64,000 bases of DNA. It comes from CAMFKD01 sp964436955 (GTDB lineage Bacteria; Chlamydiota; Chlamydiia; Chlamydiales; JAJFMA01). The stretch's first letter is position 1. Every line of letters begins with the position of its first letter. Below are positions 17,498 to 25,959 of this stretch, in pieces. The position numbers and the translations under genes were made by a program. The notes beneath the pieces are model-generated. The model made no database searches, was not told the DNA's origin, and was given only the letters and a program-made list of their open reading frames with translations. The stretch is from the NCBI GenBank assembly GCA_964436955.1, contig CAYTFC010000001.1, positions 57,679-121,678 of the forward strand, written 5' to 3'.

Positions 17498-17559
17498 CTA
17501 TACCACGCGCGGCTTGAAATGGTGATTTGGTCCCATGGGAAAGTTCCCGCGTGGTATAG
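17498..17559. repeat. 62-bp palindromic element at a gene end
   Basis: CTATACCACGCG (17498-17509) is perfectly inverted at 17548-17559, separated by 38 bases that contain TTGAAATGGTGATTTGGTCC. It abuts the stop codon of the next minus-strand gene. A diverged full copy is at 57256-57313 and one arm occurs at 42596-42611 (GCCGCGCGTGGTATAG). Confidence 0.75.
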
Positions 17560-17561
17560 TT

Positions 17562-18815
17562 TTAAAGATTAGTAGCTAAGTTAACGCATCCTTCGCTAGG
17601 ACATTTGGCTCTATAAATGCGTTGCATCGGTGATGACGACCACTCTTCAAGGGCATCTTTGAATTCAGCAATTAGGCTTTGTCCGACAATGCGAGCGCCT
17701 CTTTTATTGTCATAGAATATTGAGTTCACATCACGTTTAACAAAACCCATCGTATGTCCATGACCTTCCAGTTTATGATTCTCCTTCGGCCATAGATAGC
17801 GGAATATGTAGGAACCGTTGGGCAATTCTTTAATAGCGGGTATGATCTCTTCTTTGGACCTCAAAACTGCGGTGACAGGATTGAGTGTCATATTGTGGTA
17901 ACATGCTAGGGCTTGTATTTTTTGAGTAGAGAGGACTTCAACTGATTTCCCAGCCGTGTCTCCAATCAAGGTTATCGTGTTGTAGGCAGACTGGATTGAT
18001 GCAAACTCCATAGTAGTGGAGGAATAGTATGTTTCTGTATTTTTAATACAATCCAAAAATGTATTTGGATCTATAACTTTCATGCATTCATTATTAGTCC
18101 TGGCAACAAAATCTAAAGCCATCGCCGAACATGTTCCTGCACGATCAAAACCGCTTAAATCATGCCTTCGAAAGTCTACATTCGTTTGATTATGATTTGC
18201 TCTAAGAAAATTAAAAACCTCCGTCGCTTTGTCGATATCTTGAAAGTTTACGTCGTTAGCTGCCTGTCTTTTAAAAGCATAGTTAGGCACTATCGGTTCG
18301 TGATCGCTAGCTAGATTCGTGTGAGATACCGGGCGATACCACTCAAAAATGTAATCCGACAACCACTTCGTTGACCCTAAAGCGTTTGTGCTAAGAATTA
18401 CTGCATTTCTAATAGGTCTTGCAGTTTCTATGTTACGGTACTTCCAGGCTGTTTTAATACCGCTAAGACAAACGGCCCATGTTCTACATGTTTGTAGCAC
18501 CAAGCTAACTCTTGGAAGAAATCCAAGTCCCAAGATCCCTACGGTTGCTACTTTTTGAGACAAAGTCTTAGTGCTTTTCAATGCGATACCAATAGAGACC
18601 ACATTTGCACTTAAGGCTAATGAAAAACCGACGTTAGTAAAGCCAAAACCTGATGCCACAATTGCCGCAAATGTGATGTAATCCACATAGGACAACTGCA
18701 ATTCATCTTTTTGGTGGTTGACTGCCTCCACCGCTTTGCACTCTGTTTCGCTTTGAGGTTTGTTTATTTTCGGATTCTGACTCCACTTAGAAATCCAAGT
18801 CGACGGAAATAACAT
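17562..18815 (-). CDS. Putative C58 (YopT-like) cysteine peptidase with membrane segment
   Basis: 417 residues from ATG 18815, which has AAGG at a suitable distance. The frame also opens at TTG 18836, seven codons earlier. A hydrophobic stretch occupies about 45-110 (ITFAAIVASGFGFTNVGFSL, ATVGILGLGF). The C-terminal half shows the order Cys, His, Asp expected of a papain-like C58 peptidase: FDRAGTCSAMALDFVARTN (Cys229), LEGHGHTMGFVK (His354) and FYDNKRGARI (Asp369). YopT and AvrPphB, the founding members, are type III effectors that cleave host proteins. The triad is my reading of motif order, not an alignment. Directly upstream is the LRR-OTU gene, and a palindromic element sits at the 3' end. 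Confidence 0.6.
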   Translation of the reverse strand: MLFPSTWISKWSQNPKINKPQSETECKAVEAVNHQKDELQLSYVDYITFAAIVASGFGFTNVGFSLALSANVVSIGIALKSTKTLSQKVATVGILGLGFLPRVSLVLQTCRTWAVCLSGIKTAWKYRNIETARPIRNAVILSTNALGSTKWLSDYIFEWYRPVSHTNLASDHEPIVPNYAFKRQAANDVNFQDIDKATEVFNFLRANHNQTNVDFRRHDLSGFDRAGTCSAMALDFVARTNNECMKVIDPNTFLDCIKNTETYYSSTTMEFASIQSAYNTITLIGDTAGKSVEVLSTQKIQALACYHNMTLNPVTAVLRSKEEIIPAIKELPNGSYIFRYLWPKENHKLEGHGHTMGFVKRDVNSIFYDNKRGARIVGQSLIAEFKDALEEWSSSPMQRIYRAKCPSEGCVNLATNL

Positions 18816-18902
18816 ATTACTAACCTTCACTAACAATCATATTTAAAAAATCACTAATAATTTTAGAATAAATAATACATATCGATGACATAACTTATTT
18901 AT

Positions 18903-20342
18903 TTAATCCAAAGAAACCAGGGCGTTATAATGATCTAGCTGTCTAAGAAGAAAAATTGAGGGGCTTTGGTTGTCTGCGTCGCCAGGGTGCACTACTTGAG
19001 GTTCGCCCTCTGGATGACCATTCAAATCAACGCTTTGTATACAAATTGATTTATTAAAATAGTTAGCTGCTGCTTTAATTTCCAAAAATCCACCGAACAT
19101 TTTTGTATTTTCTAGCTTATCGACATAAATTTCAAAAATTTCCTGTGCATACTCATCCCATTGGTCAGCAAATGCCTCCATCACACTTAAAATTTCTTGT
19201 GAACCCTCCATTTTTGCAATCTCAACTATAGATTGCCTCTCTTCTGGTCCCAGGAGTGCTTGATATTCGTCTTGGTTGTCCCTAAGATATTGGGTTATAG
19301 TAGCCCTCAATGTTCTCTCGCTGTCTGAATATATTCCCGACGTAATCAACGAATTAAATAGACATGAACCATCTGGGGCGATTTCTATTTTTAAAAATTG
19401 CCTTCCATCAATTTCATAAACACGGTCAAGATCGTCAACAGAACCGGTGACAACCTTCAAAGGCTTGGCTACTCTTGGTGCCACAGAAAAAGCATCCTCA
19501 AGAAAATTGGCCATGGCATCGTGTCCAACAGCCAGCCCGGATAGATTAAAGTTGTGCTGCTTCGCTTGCTCGGGGAGTTTCACTACCTGAAAATTCACTT
19601 CTAACCTTACTAAATCAGTAAGTATTCTTTTATCTATATAATAAGATATTAGATCCAATACTTCTGCGCTAATATCATCGTCGTTATAGTTAAATACGTG
19701 TAATTCTTTTAGACTATCACATCTATTCAGAAAAGAGCATAGCTCGTCAACCTCATTAATCGACACTTGTAATAATGTCAACCGTGAAAGATGCTGAATA
19801 TTTCGAATGTTTAAGTTCGTATCATCGATTAATAACTCAGTCAGGCTGTTTGGCCAAAATCCATTCATAAAGATTTCATTTGTCACTTTCTTACATGAAC
19901 TAATATCTAAACTCTTAAGTTTTTGCAAACTATGAAATGGTATTGAATTGTCCTCAACCTGGCAATCGCATAGATCTAAAATTTCAAGATTTGGAAAAGC
20001 TGATAAGCAATGATATAAATCATGACCACTAATTTGACTACTGAGCATTGACAAATATTTTAAATTGGGGCAGGCTTTTCCTAAAATTGTTACATGCTCC
20101 GAAGCCAAACAGCCCCCATCTAATCTTGCTCGTTCAAGCCTATGGGCAACGCTTGGATACCTTTGAAGCCAACCCACGATTTCAGGTCCATCTTTGGATG
20201 GATCAATCATTTGTTGGTACAATGCAAACAAATTCTTGCTATCACTATTTACCGCAGCAATAAATTGGGTTTCTTTAGGTGATAAAACACTTCCATAGGC
20301 TCTATCTGAGCCATTTACGTTAAAACCACTAACAGGATTCAT
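18903..20342 (-). CDS. LRR protein with C-terminal OTU cysteine peptidase domain
   Basis: 479 residues. Residues ~85-255 are leucine-rich repeats (CPNLKYLSMLSSQISGHDLY, FPNLEILDLCDCQVED, LQKLKSLDISSCKKVTNEIF), usually a protein-recognition surface. From ~300 the sequence is an OTU domain: IAPDGSCLFNSLI supplies Asp324 and catalytic Cys327, MFGGFLEIKAAANYFNKSIC is the conserved Gly-Gly helix, and QLDHYNALVSLD supplies His471 at the extreme C terminus. OTU enzymes remove ubiquitin chains; chlamydial and Legionella OTUs are secreted effectors. No signal peptide, consistent with type III secretion. ATG 20342 is preceded by GAGG. An intact catalytic set suggests an active deubiquitinase aimed at host targets chosen by the LRR part. 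Confidence 0.85.
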   Translation of the reverse strand: MNPVSGFNVNGSDRAYGSVLSPKETQFIAAVNSDSKNLFALYQQMIDPSKDGPEIVGWLQRYPSVAHRLERARLDGGCLASEHVTILGKACPNLKYLSMLSSQISGHDLYHCLSAFPNLEILDLCDCQVEDNSIPFHSLQKLKSLDISSCKKVTNEIFMNGFWPNSLTELLIDDTNLNIRNIQHLSRLTLLQVSINEVDELCSFLNRCDSLKELHVFNYNDDDISAEVLDLISYYIDKRILTDLVRLEVNFQVVKLPEQAKQHNFNLSGLAVGHDAMANFLEDAFSVAPRVAKPLKVVTGSVDDLDRVYEIDGRQFLKIEIAPDGSCLFNSLITSGIYSDSERTLRATITQYLRDNQDEYQALLGPEERQSIVEIAKMEGSQEILSVMEAFADQWDEYAQEIFEIYVDKLENTKMFGGFLEIKAAANYFNKSICIQSVDLNGHPEGEPQVVHPGDADNQSPSIFLLRQLDHYNALVSLD

Positions 20343-20480
20343 TACAACCTCGATATTAGAATAGAATAATATTTAACTTTAACATATGATGCTTATAGCA
20401 AATTTAATAATTTATTGCAATTTAATCATTAAATATTGTAACCGCAGTTTAGAAAGTTCCGACTTTGATAAAGTAATTAA

Positions 20481-20747
20481 TTAAGTGAGATGTAAATTAT
20501 CGTGTAATAATTTGCACATTTCACTCTCAGTATATTCGGTATTTAGTCCTTCTATTAAAATTTTTTCCTCAAAAAACTGAACCCAAACAAGCCTATCTTC
20601 TTGAGATAGTGTACTTAACCAATTTTTTAGGTGGCTTATCCAAGGAGCTTGGCTCAATGCTTTGTATTCTCCGTTAAAGATCATCGCTTGAAGCATTAAC
20701 CTTATTACTTGAGGTTCCTTTTCGCGATAAAGGTCTAAGACCCTGAT
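20481..20747 (-). pseudogene. C-terminal stump of a gene cut by a palindromic element
   Basis: The frame ends ...GLNTEYTESEMCKLLHDNLHLT at 20481. An ATG exists at 20696 (71 residues), but the same frame continues upstream with protein-like sequence (VAIRVLDLYREKEPQVIRLM) until it enters the inverted end of the element at 20748-20862. I therefore read it as the helical 3' end of a larger gene interrupted by the element. The bases encoding VAIRV recur at 59661-59676 and 63904-63919, so a related coding segment seems to be scattered. A short functional protein from 20696 cannot be excluded. Confidence 0.5.
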
Positions 20748-20862
20748 TGCTACCCAATGCTGTCAACTTAATGAAAATATTTACCATACCACGTTGTAAT
20801 GCCGCTTCGGCGAAGCGGCATTACCAAAGGTTTATTTTAAGTTGACAGCATTGGGTAGCAAG
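20748..20862. mobile_element. 115-bp MITE-like element with 25-bp perfect inverted ends
   Basis: The ends are perfect inverted repeats of 25 bases (20748-20772 and 20838-20862; outer bases TTGCTACCCAATGCTG). The centre is the palindrome GCCGCTTCGGCGAAGCGGC (20802-20820) within a symmetric GTAATG...CATTAC. There is no coding capacity. A second copy in opposite orientation starts at 63912. No clear target duplication is seen, but the 16 bases GACCCTGATTGCTACC that run into its left end are shared with two other sites (59661-59676 reversed, 63904-63919). Confidence 0.85.
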
Positions 20863-20986
20863 TAGGGTTTTAAAGCGATCAGGATAGCGAAAACTTGAAA
20901 TTAATAGAATTAAAATTTAAGGCATTGACACTAACTACTGTCACCAATTCGCCACTAATTCAGACAGGTTAATATATCATAGTGAT

Positions 20987-21985
20987 CTAGCTATTCAGTT
21001 TGAGTATCTGATCTTGAAAGCCCGATAGAGAAAGAGCGCCACCACCGTGAATGATAAGAGCACGATCGGTTAATTTGTTTTCATCAATGATACGACGCGC
21101 TTCCATAAACAGTTTAGCTGAATAGATAGGATCAAGAAGGATACCCTCGTCTCTCGCGGTTTCATGAATTTGGTTCCACACTTGGGCATTTGTCGATCCA
21201 AAGCTTGGCGCGGTTTTAGGCTGATATAAAGTGAAACGATGTGGAGTGGGGCAGGATACTTTTAACAAAGTTTCAAATGCCGTATGAAATTTTTTTAGTC
21301 TTTCTTGGAAAATGTCAGGATTATCTGCCAACAAGAGAACGTGAACATGGTTAGTTTTTTGCAAATAGGATAGTCCAAGCAGCAGACCAATAGCTGAAAG
21401 ACCTGTACCTGCGTCGATGAAGATATTGTCAAAGACATGCCCCCCCTCGTCCTCATTGCGATGGATATCAAGTGCCAAGGTAGCAGCACCCGGCAAGGCG
21501 TGTTCGATACAAGCTCCCTCGGGGATGACAAAAACGCGACGTCCCTCTTTTTCTTGTTCAGCAGCGTATGTGATTGCCATGGTTTCGACAGTAGGCCACT
21601 GCTCACGCGACACCCAGCGCACAGAATGCTCTCCAGCAATCAGCAGGGTAAGAAGCGCATTTCCTTTGCGCGGTTGTTCAGGGCTTCCTAACAAAAACAG
21701 AAGGGGTTTAAGGCGATTTTCAGCCAGAAGTTGAACGAGTCCCAACACGTTGTTAGAGTTCATTCCACCAATCACTATCACCTCATCGAAGCGATCCTTT
21801 AACAAAAAAGGAATGAGAGAACGGTATTTACGGAATTTTGTGCCGGTAATTCCAAAGCCGAGTTCATCATCACGCTTCACGTAAGCAAGACACTCGGGTG
21901 TATCGAAGGACAAAAGTCGATGAACACGCGACTGCGTAGGATAGTCGGCTTCATCACTATTTAGGAGGTCATGAAGGCTGTTCAT
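20987..21985 (-). CDS. PLP-dependent D-cysteine desulfhydrase / ACC deaminase family protein
   Basis: 332 residues. Members of this fold-type II PLP family deaminate D-cysteine or 1-aminocyclopropane-1-carboxylate to ammonia and a 2-oxoacid. DELGFGITGTKFRKYRSLIP supplies the PLP-binding Lys (Lys50) in the G-x-K-x-RK context. GGMNSNNVLGLVQLLAENRL resembles the substrate/PLP-phosphate region, where the family usually has SxQSNH. DAGTGLSAIGLLLGL is the C-terminal phosphate-binding loop. The variation from SNH to SNN means substrate specificity is uncertain. ATG 21985 follows AGGAATAAAAGCC. It is five bases downstream of a small membrane-protein gene, so the two are probably co-transcribed. Confidence 0.75.
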   Translation of the reverse strand: MNSLHDLLNSDEADYPTQSRVHRLLSFDTPECLAYVKRDDELGFGITGTKFRKYRSLIPFLLKDRFDEVIVIGGMNSNNVLGLVQLLAENRLKPLLFLLGSPEQPRKGNALLTLLIAGEHSVRWVSREQWPTVETMAITYAAEQEKEGRRVFVIPEGACIEHALPGAATLALDIHRNEDEGGHVFDNIFIDAGTGLSAIGLLLGLSYLQKTNHVHVLLLADNPDIFQERLKKFHTAFETLLKVSCPTPHRFTLYQPKTAPSFGSTNAQVWNQIHETARDEGILLDPIYSAKLFMEARRIIDENKLTDRALIIHGGGALSLSGFQDQILKLNS

Positions 21986-21990
21986 GGCTT

Positions 21991-22227
21991 TTATTCCTTT
22001 TTTAAACTATCGCCAATCCACACACAGGTCACATGCACCATCCAGGCTAGGCACCACGTCATAAATGCGATGAGACCGGTCCAGATCAACCTCTGTGCTA
22101 GGCTCATATCAATGGCGTAATAAAATGTCAGCGCCGCCATAAAGATCGTGACCAGGATTTCCAATGCCTTCCCCCAAGAGGAAACTCCAAGATATTTGTA
22201 CCAAGGCATTCTAACCGTTTCCTTCAT
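21991..22227 (-). CDS. Small two-helix membrane protein
   Basis: 78 residues (or 72 from the internal ATG 22209, which has AAGGA upstream and may be the real start). Two hydrophobic helices are clear: ALEILVTIFMAALTFYYAID and LIWTGLIAFMTWCLAWMVHV. The C terminus is basic-acidic (GDSLKKE). No family recognised. The five-base spacing to the desulfhydrase-like gene suggests an operon, but gives no functional clue. Confidence 0.65.
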   Translation of the reverse strand: MKETVRMPWYKYLGVSSWGKALEILVTIFMAALTFYYAIDMSLAQRLIWTGLIAFMTWCLAWMVHVTCVWIGDSLKKE

Positions 22228-22288
22228 TCGTCGTTGGTATGACTTTTATAGAATTGTTGTATTATAAGCGAGGGCCGAAAGCATATGC

Positions 22289-23215
22289 TCAACAGAAATG
22301 AACATTCATCAGTAAGTCCGGAACTTCGCTGGCGGAAACGGGACGAGTTTTGGGTATTAGTCCTGCCATATAAAGCGCATCACCAAGTACGTTCGGGGCT
22401 AAATCGCCTTGTAGGCGGCGTTGAATGACACCTTCTGACAAAAACCTCTTACTCAATTTTTTGCCAGACGAATCTATTAAGAGCCCATGATGAGCTATTA
22501 TGGGTTTGTGGATGCTGCCTAACATTTCAGCAAGCATCATTTGGCGTGCTGTGCAATGTAACAGATCATCTCCACGCACAATCAAATTGATTCCGTGGTC
22601 AATATCATCCACCACAACGGCGAAATTATAGGTATAATTCCCCAATTGATCTTGCAGCAATATATCTCCACATTGCTCCGCCGGATTTTGCTGCCTTAAG
22701 CCTACAATCAGATCATTCCATTGATAAAGACGTGATTCGGTTCGTAGGCGGATTCCACCCTTTGAGAGAATTTTGTCGCGACACGTTCCGGGATAGTAGA
22801 GTTCGCGCGCTGCGGTTACAAGAGCTATTCCTGAAGCAGTGATCTCTTTACGGCTGCAGCTACAGCAGTAAAGGTGCTTTTGTAGTTGATCTAAAGCTTG
22901 CTTATAGCGTTCTAAACGATCGCTTTGTCTATACGGAGTGACTTTGCGCTGAGTAAATTCCTCCCAGTTATCCGGGATAAATCCAAGCCAAGCCATGTCA
23001 TCCAGAATCGCTTTTTCATACTCTGGACGACATCGCTGGCGATCATGATCTTCGATGCGTAATAGCGTTTTTGCTCCCACTATGTGCCCTACCCCAAAAA
23101 CAAAGGCCATGGATAACACATGGCCTAAATGAAGGTATCCGGTGGGACTTGGAGCAAACCGCGTGATAGCATTCTTGGAAAATTGATTTCTGAGAATGTC
23201 CCAATTTAATTTCAT
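22289..23215 (-). CDS. gluQ: Glutamyl-Q tRNA(Asp) synthetase
   Basis: 308 residues, the size of GluQRS and far shorter than GltX because the anticodon-binding domain is absent. The enzyme charges glutamate onto the queuosine at position 34 of tRNA-Asp. RFAPSPTGYLHLGHVLSMAF contains the HIGH-like motif, LLRIEDHDRQRCRPEY is the conserved amino-acid/ATP site and SSGKKLSKRFL is the KMSKS equivalent. LYCCSCSRKEI with YYPGTCRDK supplies the Cys/Tyr zinc site typical of GluQRS. ATG 23215 follows AAGGAAAAC. It would need a queuosine-containing tRNA-Asp made by the bacterium. Confidence 0.88.
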   Translation of the reverse strand: MKLNWDILRNQFSKNAITRFAPSPTGYLHLGHVLSMAFVFGVGHIVGAKTLLRIEDHDRQRCRPEYEKAILDDMAWLGFIPDNWEEFTQRKVTPYRQSDRLERYKQALDQLQKHLYCCSCSRKEITASGIALVTAARELYYPGTCRDKILSKGGIRLRTESRLYQWNDLIVGLRQQNPAEQCGDILLQDQLGNYTYNFAVVVDDIDHGINLIVRGDDLLHCTARQMMLAEMLGSIHKPIIAHHGLLIDSSGKKLSKRFLSEGVIQRRLQGDLAPNVLGDALYMAGLIPKTRPVSASEVPDLLMNVHFC

Positions 23216-23300
23216 GTTTTCCTTGCCCTTACACGCTCCAGATCTACCATAAGGACGGCCGTTCGTAAATCAGTTTGTGCTTGCTTAGCCTTAGCAGGGT

Positions 23301-23362
23301 CTACCTTTTCCTTGTGGGTCTGCCTCGCCGAGGCTGACAAGCTCGCCCAAAAAGGACTGCTG
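23301..23362. repeat. Dispersed copy of the dnaB-associated hairpin repeat
   Basis: CTACCTTTTCCTTGTGGGTC...CGAGGCTGACAAGCTCGCCC...AAAAAGGACTGC matches 6173-6232 with only a few changes, keeping the GTCTGCCTCG/CGAGGC palindrome. It ends nine bases from the serpin stop codon and may act as its transcript end. Unlike the array at dnaB it is a single copy. Confidence 0.85.
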
Positions 23363-23370
23363 CCAGGGTT

Positions 23371-24648
23371 CTATCGTGGGTCGGTTAGACGGCCAAGAAA
23401 GAGAACTGTGCCACTTTTCTTGTCGATCAAAGTGAACAAGAATGGATGGTCCGCTTTGAACTCAAATGGTGAATCATCAGGTCTGCCTAAAGCCATTTTT
23501 CTCATCACGATAGCTGTCGCAGCCGCTGCCTCTGTGCCCTTCTCATCAACTTCCAAAAATGTTTTCTGAATAATACTCGAAATGACTAAATCATGCGTTC
23601 CATCTATGCCTGAAAAATCTGCTTTGCCAGACTCAAACGCGTCTTTCATACCCAATTCTTTTAAAACATCCACGAGTTCAACACTGGACTCTATCTTGAA
23701 CTTAGGCAATGTGAGATTAACTAAACGCTCTTCCCAGGCTGCCTCCGGTAGACTTGCAAAAACTTCCGATGTTGCCATTTGCTCAAGAGAAGATAGGCAG
23801 TCAGCTCGACCTTGATGTGGAAGATAGATACGCAAAGCAAGCTCGACGGAAGAATCTCCAGCCGTGCGGTAGGGTAGTTCAATAGCATCAAAACCAACTC
23901 CAGGAAGCATCTTAAAACGCTCTTTCTGATGCATCATGGCGGTTATGACAGTCGTCTCAACTCCTAGATTAAACGACTCTTGCCGTGTTTGCTCTTTTTT
24001 AAACGGTTTTAGCCAATCCGCTTTCAAATAAAGAGCGTTAACCAATACGAGCTTAGTTGTAGCATCTAGATACCCGCTAGGAAGGAGATTACGAATCTTA
24101 TCATGAGTGCGTGCTAACGCCCAGGCATTTATCTTGTTTCTAGCGGCATCTGAATTTTTGAAATCTATTCGCTGAATGGATTCCGGATCTCCTTCAAGCA
24201 GTTTTTTATATTCGGGGCTAAGCTTTATGCTGTCCTGAATCCAAACAGCATTAGCACTGCTGAGTATGTATGAGTCGTTACCCGCCTTTTGAAACAGATT
24301 GACCCATTGCATAAAACTAGGCAAAAAATCGGCATGAGATTGTGGTATATGCATCACCCTGGCCATTTCTTTAGCTGTATCACCTTTGGCCCCTGCGTAC
24401 GTGATACCCAGAGCTGATGCCAAGCTGTAAGGTGAAATGAGGACATTGCCGGGAAGAGATGGTGTAGTACCTTCATTAAGTTCTTGATACACGTCCCAGC
24501 CCAATTCATTAATTCCACGTGCAACTTGATGTCCGTCGTCTACATGCTGTACCTCGGCTACTTTGCTAGAGGCCTGCTCTTGACTAGAACACCCCACCAT
24601 AAACAGAGTTCCGGCCACCAAAAAACAAGATATGATTCGCTTATCCAT
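23371..24648 (-). CDS. Lipoprotein serpin (inhibitory type)
   Basis: 425 residues from ATG 24648, which follows GGAGGACATC; an ATG four codons upstream is part of the ribosome site. MDKRIISCFLVAGTLFMVGC is a lipobox signal (cleavage before Cys20), so the protein is membrane-anchored outside the cytoplasm. The serpin fold is complete: NVLISPYSLASALGITYAGA, TKLVLVNALYLKADWLKPF, LVNLTLPKFKIESSVELVDV and a C-terminal HPFLFTLIDKKSGTVLFLGR. The reactive-loop hinge EVDEKGTEAAAATAIVMR has the small-residue pattern of inhibitory serpins, which trap serine or cysteine proteases irreversibly. By hinge counting, P1 is near the RKM-AL junction. It is a monocistronic gene divergent from the MFS gene. Confidence 0.92.
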   Translation of the reverse strand: MDKRIISCFLVAGTLFMVGCSSQEQASSKVAEVQHVDDGHQVARGINELGWDVYQELNEGTTPSLPGNVLISPYSLASALGITYAGAKGDTAKEMARVMHIPQSHADFLPSFMQWVNLFQKAGNDSYILSSANAVWIQDSIKLSPEYKKLLEGDPESIQRIDFKNSDAARNKINAWALARTHDKIRNLLPSGYLDATTKLVLVNALYLKADWLKPFKKEQTRQESFNLGVETTVITAMMHQKERFKMLPGVGFDAIELPYRTAGDSSVELALRIYLPHQGRADCLSSLEQMATSEVFASLPEAAWEERLVNLTLPKFKIESSVELVDVLKELGMKDAFESGKADFSGIDGTHDLVISSIIQKTFLEVDEKGTEAAAATAIVMRKMALGRPDDSPFEFKADHPFLFTLIDKKSGTVLFLGRLTDPR

Positions 24649-24750
24649 GATGTCCTCCAAGTAATTGATCTGTCCATTTTAATATCTCCATGCCGTTTTT
24701 GTACACGTTTTAAATTGGATATTTTTATTTACAAAAAAATCTGATGAGTT

Positions 24751-24783
24751 TATAATGATTGCATTCTTATTGGAGGTTGCTAA
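24751..24783 (+). promoter_or_regulatory. -10 element and ribosome site of the MFS gene
   Basis: TATAAT at 24751-24756 is a perfect -10 hexamer. The -35 region about 17 bases upstream is AT-rich and weak. TTGGAGGTTGCTAA leads to the GTG start at 24784, a strong Shine-Dalgarno that supports that unusual start codon. Confidence 0.5.
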
Positions 24784-25959
24784 GTGAATAAGGGTTTCTT
24801 AACATTACTCTTTCTAGCCATAGCTCACTTTCTCGTCGATCTTCAGATTGGTATTTTTTCCGTCTACAAAACAATGGCCAATTTAGATTTGGCTGCTGCT
24901 GGAACCATCGGCATCGTGGCCGGGCTTATTGGCGAGGGTTCGCAGCTATTCTCCGGTCCTTTAAGCGATTCCGGATATCGTCGTCATATGATTCTAGGGG
25001 GAATGCTTCTTGTTTGTTCCGCTAGTTTTTTTGTTTACTGCGAAAACTACTTCGGGTGGCAAGTTTTGCTTCTGTTGACCTATGTTGGGTCAGGAGCATT
25101 TCATCCCTCAGCCGCCGGAATGGTTGCAACGATTGGAAACGCCAAAAAAGGCGGATTTTCCTTCTCGGTCTTTCAAGCAGGAGGCATCCTTGGCCTCGCT
25201 TTAAGCCAAATTTTATTCTATCAGGCCTACACCTATTTCAATGGGAATACAGCATTTATTGCCCTTCCGACATTCGCTTTGATCGCCGTCTGTTTGTTTA
25301 TTCCCTTTGTCGGAGACAAAATTAAGCGAAAGCCTGCACATTTTTCGGAAATTATTAAGTTATTTCGCCAACCTCACTTGCGCTGCCTCTATTCCGTACT
25401 AGTATGCAACCAAAGCTTCTACTGGGCCACACTGTTTCTTCTTCCCGATGTGTTACATGTCATGGGTTGTGAAGATTGGGTTAGCTTCGGCGGCGCTCAT
25501 CTTGCGTTTATTCTGGGAGGCGCGATCATGGTTGTTCCCGGAGGAATGCTTGCGGACAGGTACTCCGCCAAAAGCGTCTTAATAGGATCTATGGCCGCCA
25601 CTATAGTATTCTTCGCCATCTGGGTCGGAGTTGATAGCATCAATACTCTATGGATTATGAGCATTCTTGCCTGCCTAGGCGCGGCATTTAACATTGTGTC
25701 ACCAGTAGCGCTGTCGTTAGGACAACGCTATCTACCAGGCAAACCTAGCCTAGTCAGCGCGTTCCTTATGGGAATGGTTTGGTGTGTGGCTGAAAGTATT
25801 GGTCCATCTAGTGGCATTCTCACTAAGCTCTTTTCGGAAGGAAATGCTCCTCTTCAGGCGCTTATTCTTCTAAGCGTTCTCGGTATTGTGGGTTTTGTGA
25901 TGGCCCTTCGCCTTCCTGACCTCCAAGAAGACGCTGAACCTCAGCTAGCGTCGTCTTAG
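24784..25959 (+). CDS. MFS transporter, fosmidomycin-resistance (Fsr) type
   Basis: 391 residues with about twelve hydrophobic helices. The first helix carries AIAHFLVDLQIGIFSVYKTM, and LLTYVGSGAFHPSAAGMVAT corresponds to the GxGxxHP segment characteristic of the Fsr subgroup of the major facilitator superfamily. PLSDSGYRRHMILGG follows helix 2, the usual MFS loop position. GGMLADRYSAKSVLIGS is the equivalent loop in the second half. Members export fosmidomycin or related small molecules by proton antiport. The substrate here is unknown. It starts at GTG 24784, supported by GGAGG. It stands alone, diverging from the serpin gene. Confidence 0.85.
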   Translation: MNKGFLTLLFLAIAHFLVDLQIGIFSVYKTMANLDLAAAGTIGIVAGLIGEGSQLFSGPLSDSGYRRHMILGGMLLVCSASFFVYCENYFGWQVLLLLTYVGSGAFHPSAAGMVATIGNAKKGGFSFSVFQAGGILGLALSQILFYQAYTYFNGNTAFIALPTFALIAVCLFIPFVGDKIKRKPAHFSEIIKLFRQPHLRCLYSVLVCNQSFYWATLFLLPDVLHVMGCEDWVSFGGAHLAFILGGAIMVVPGGMLADRYSAKSVLIGSMAATIVFFAIWVGVDSINTLWIMSILACLGAAFNIVSPVALSLGQRYLPGKPSLVSAFLMGMVWCVAESIGPSSGILTKLFSEGNAPLQALILLSVLGIVGFVMALRLPDLQEDAEPQLASS

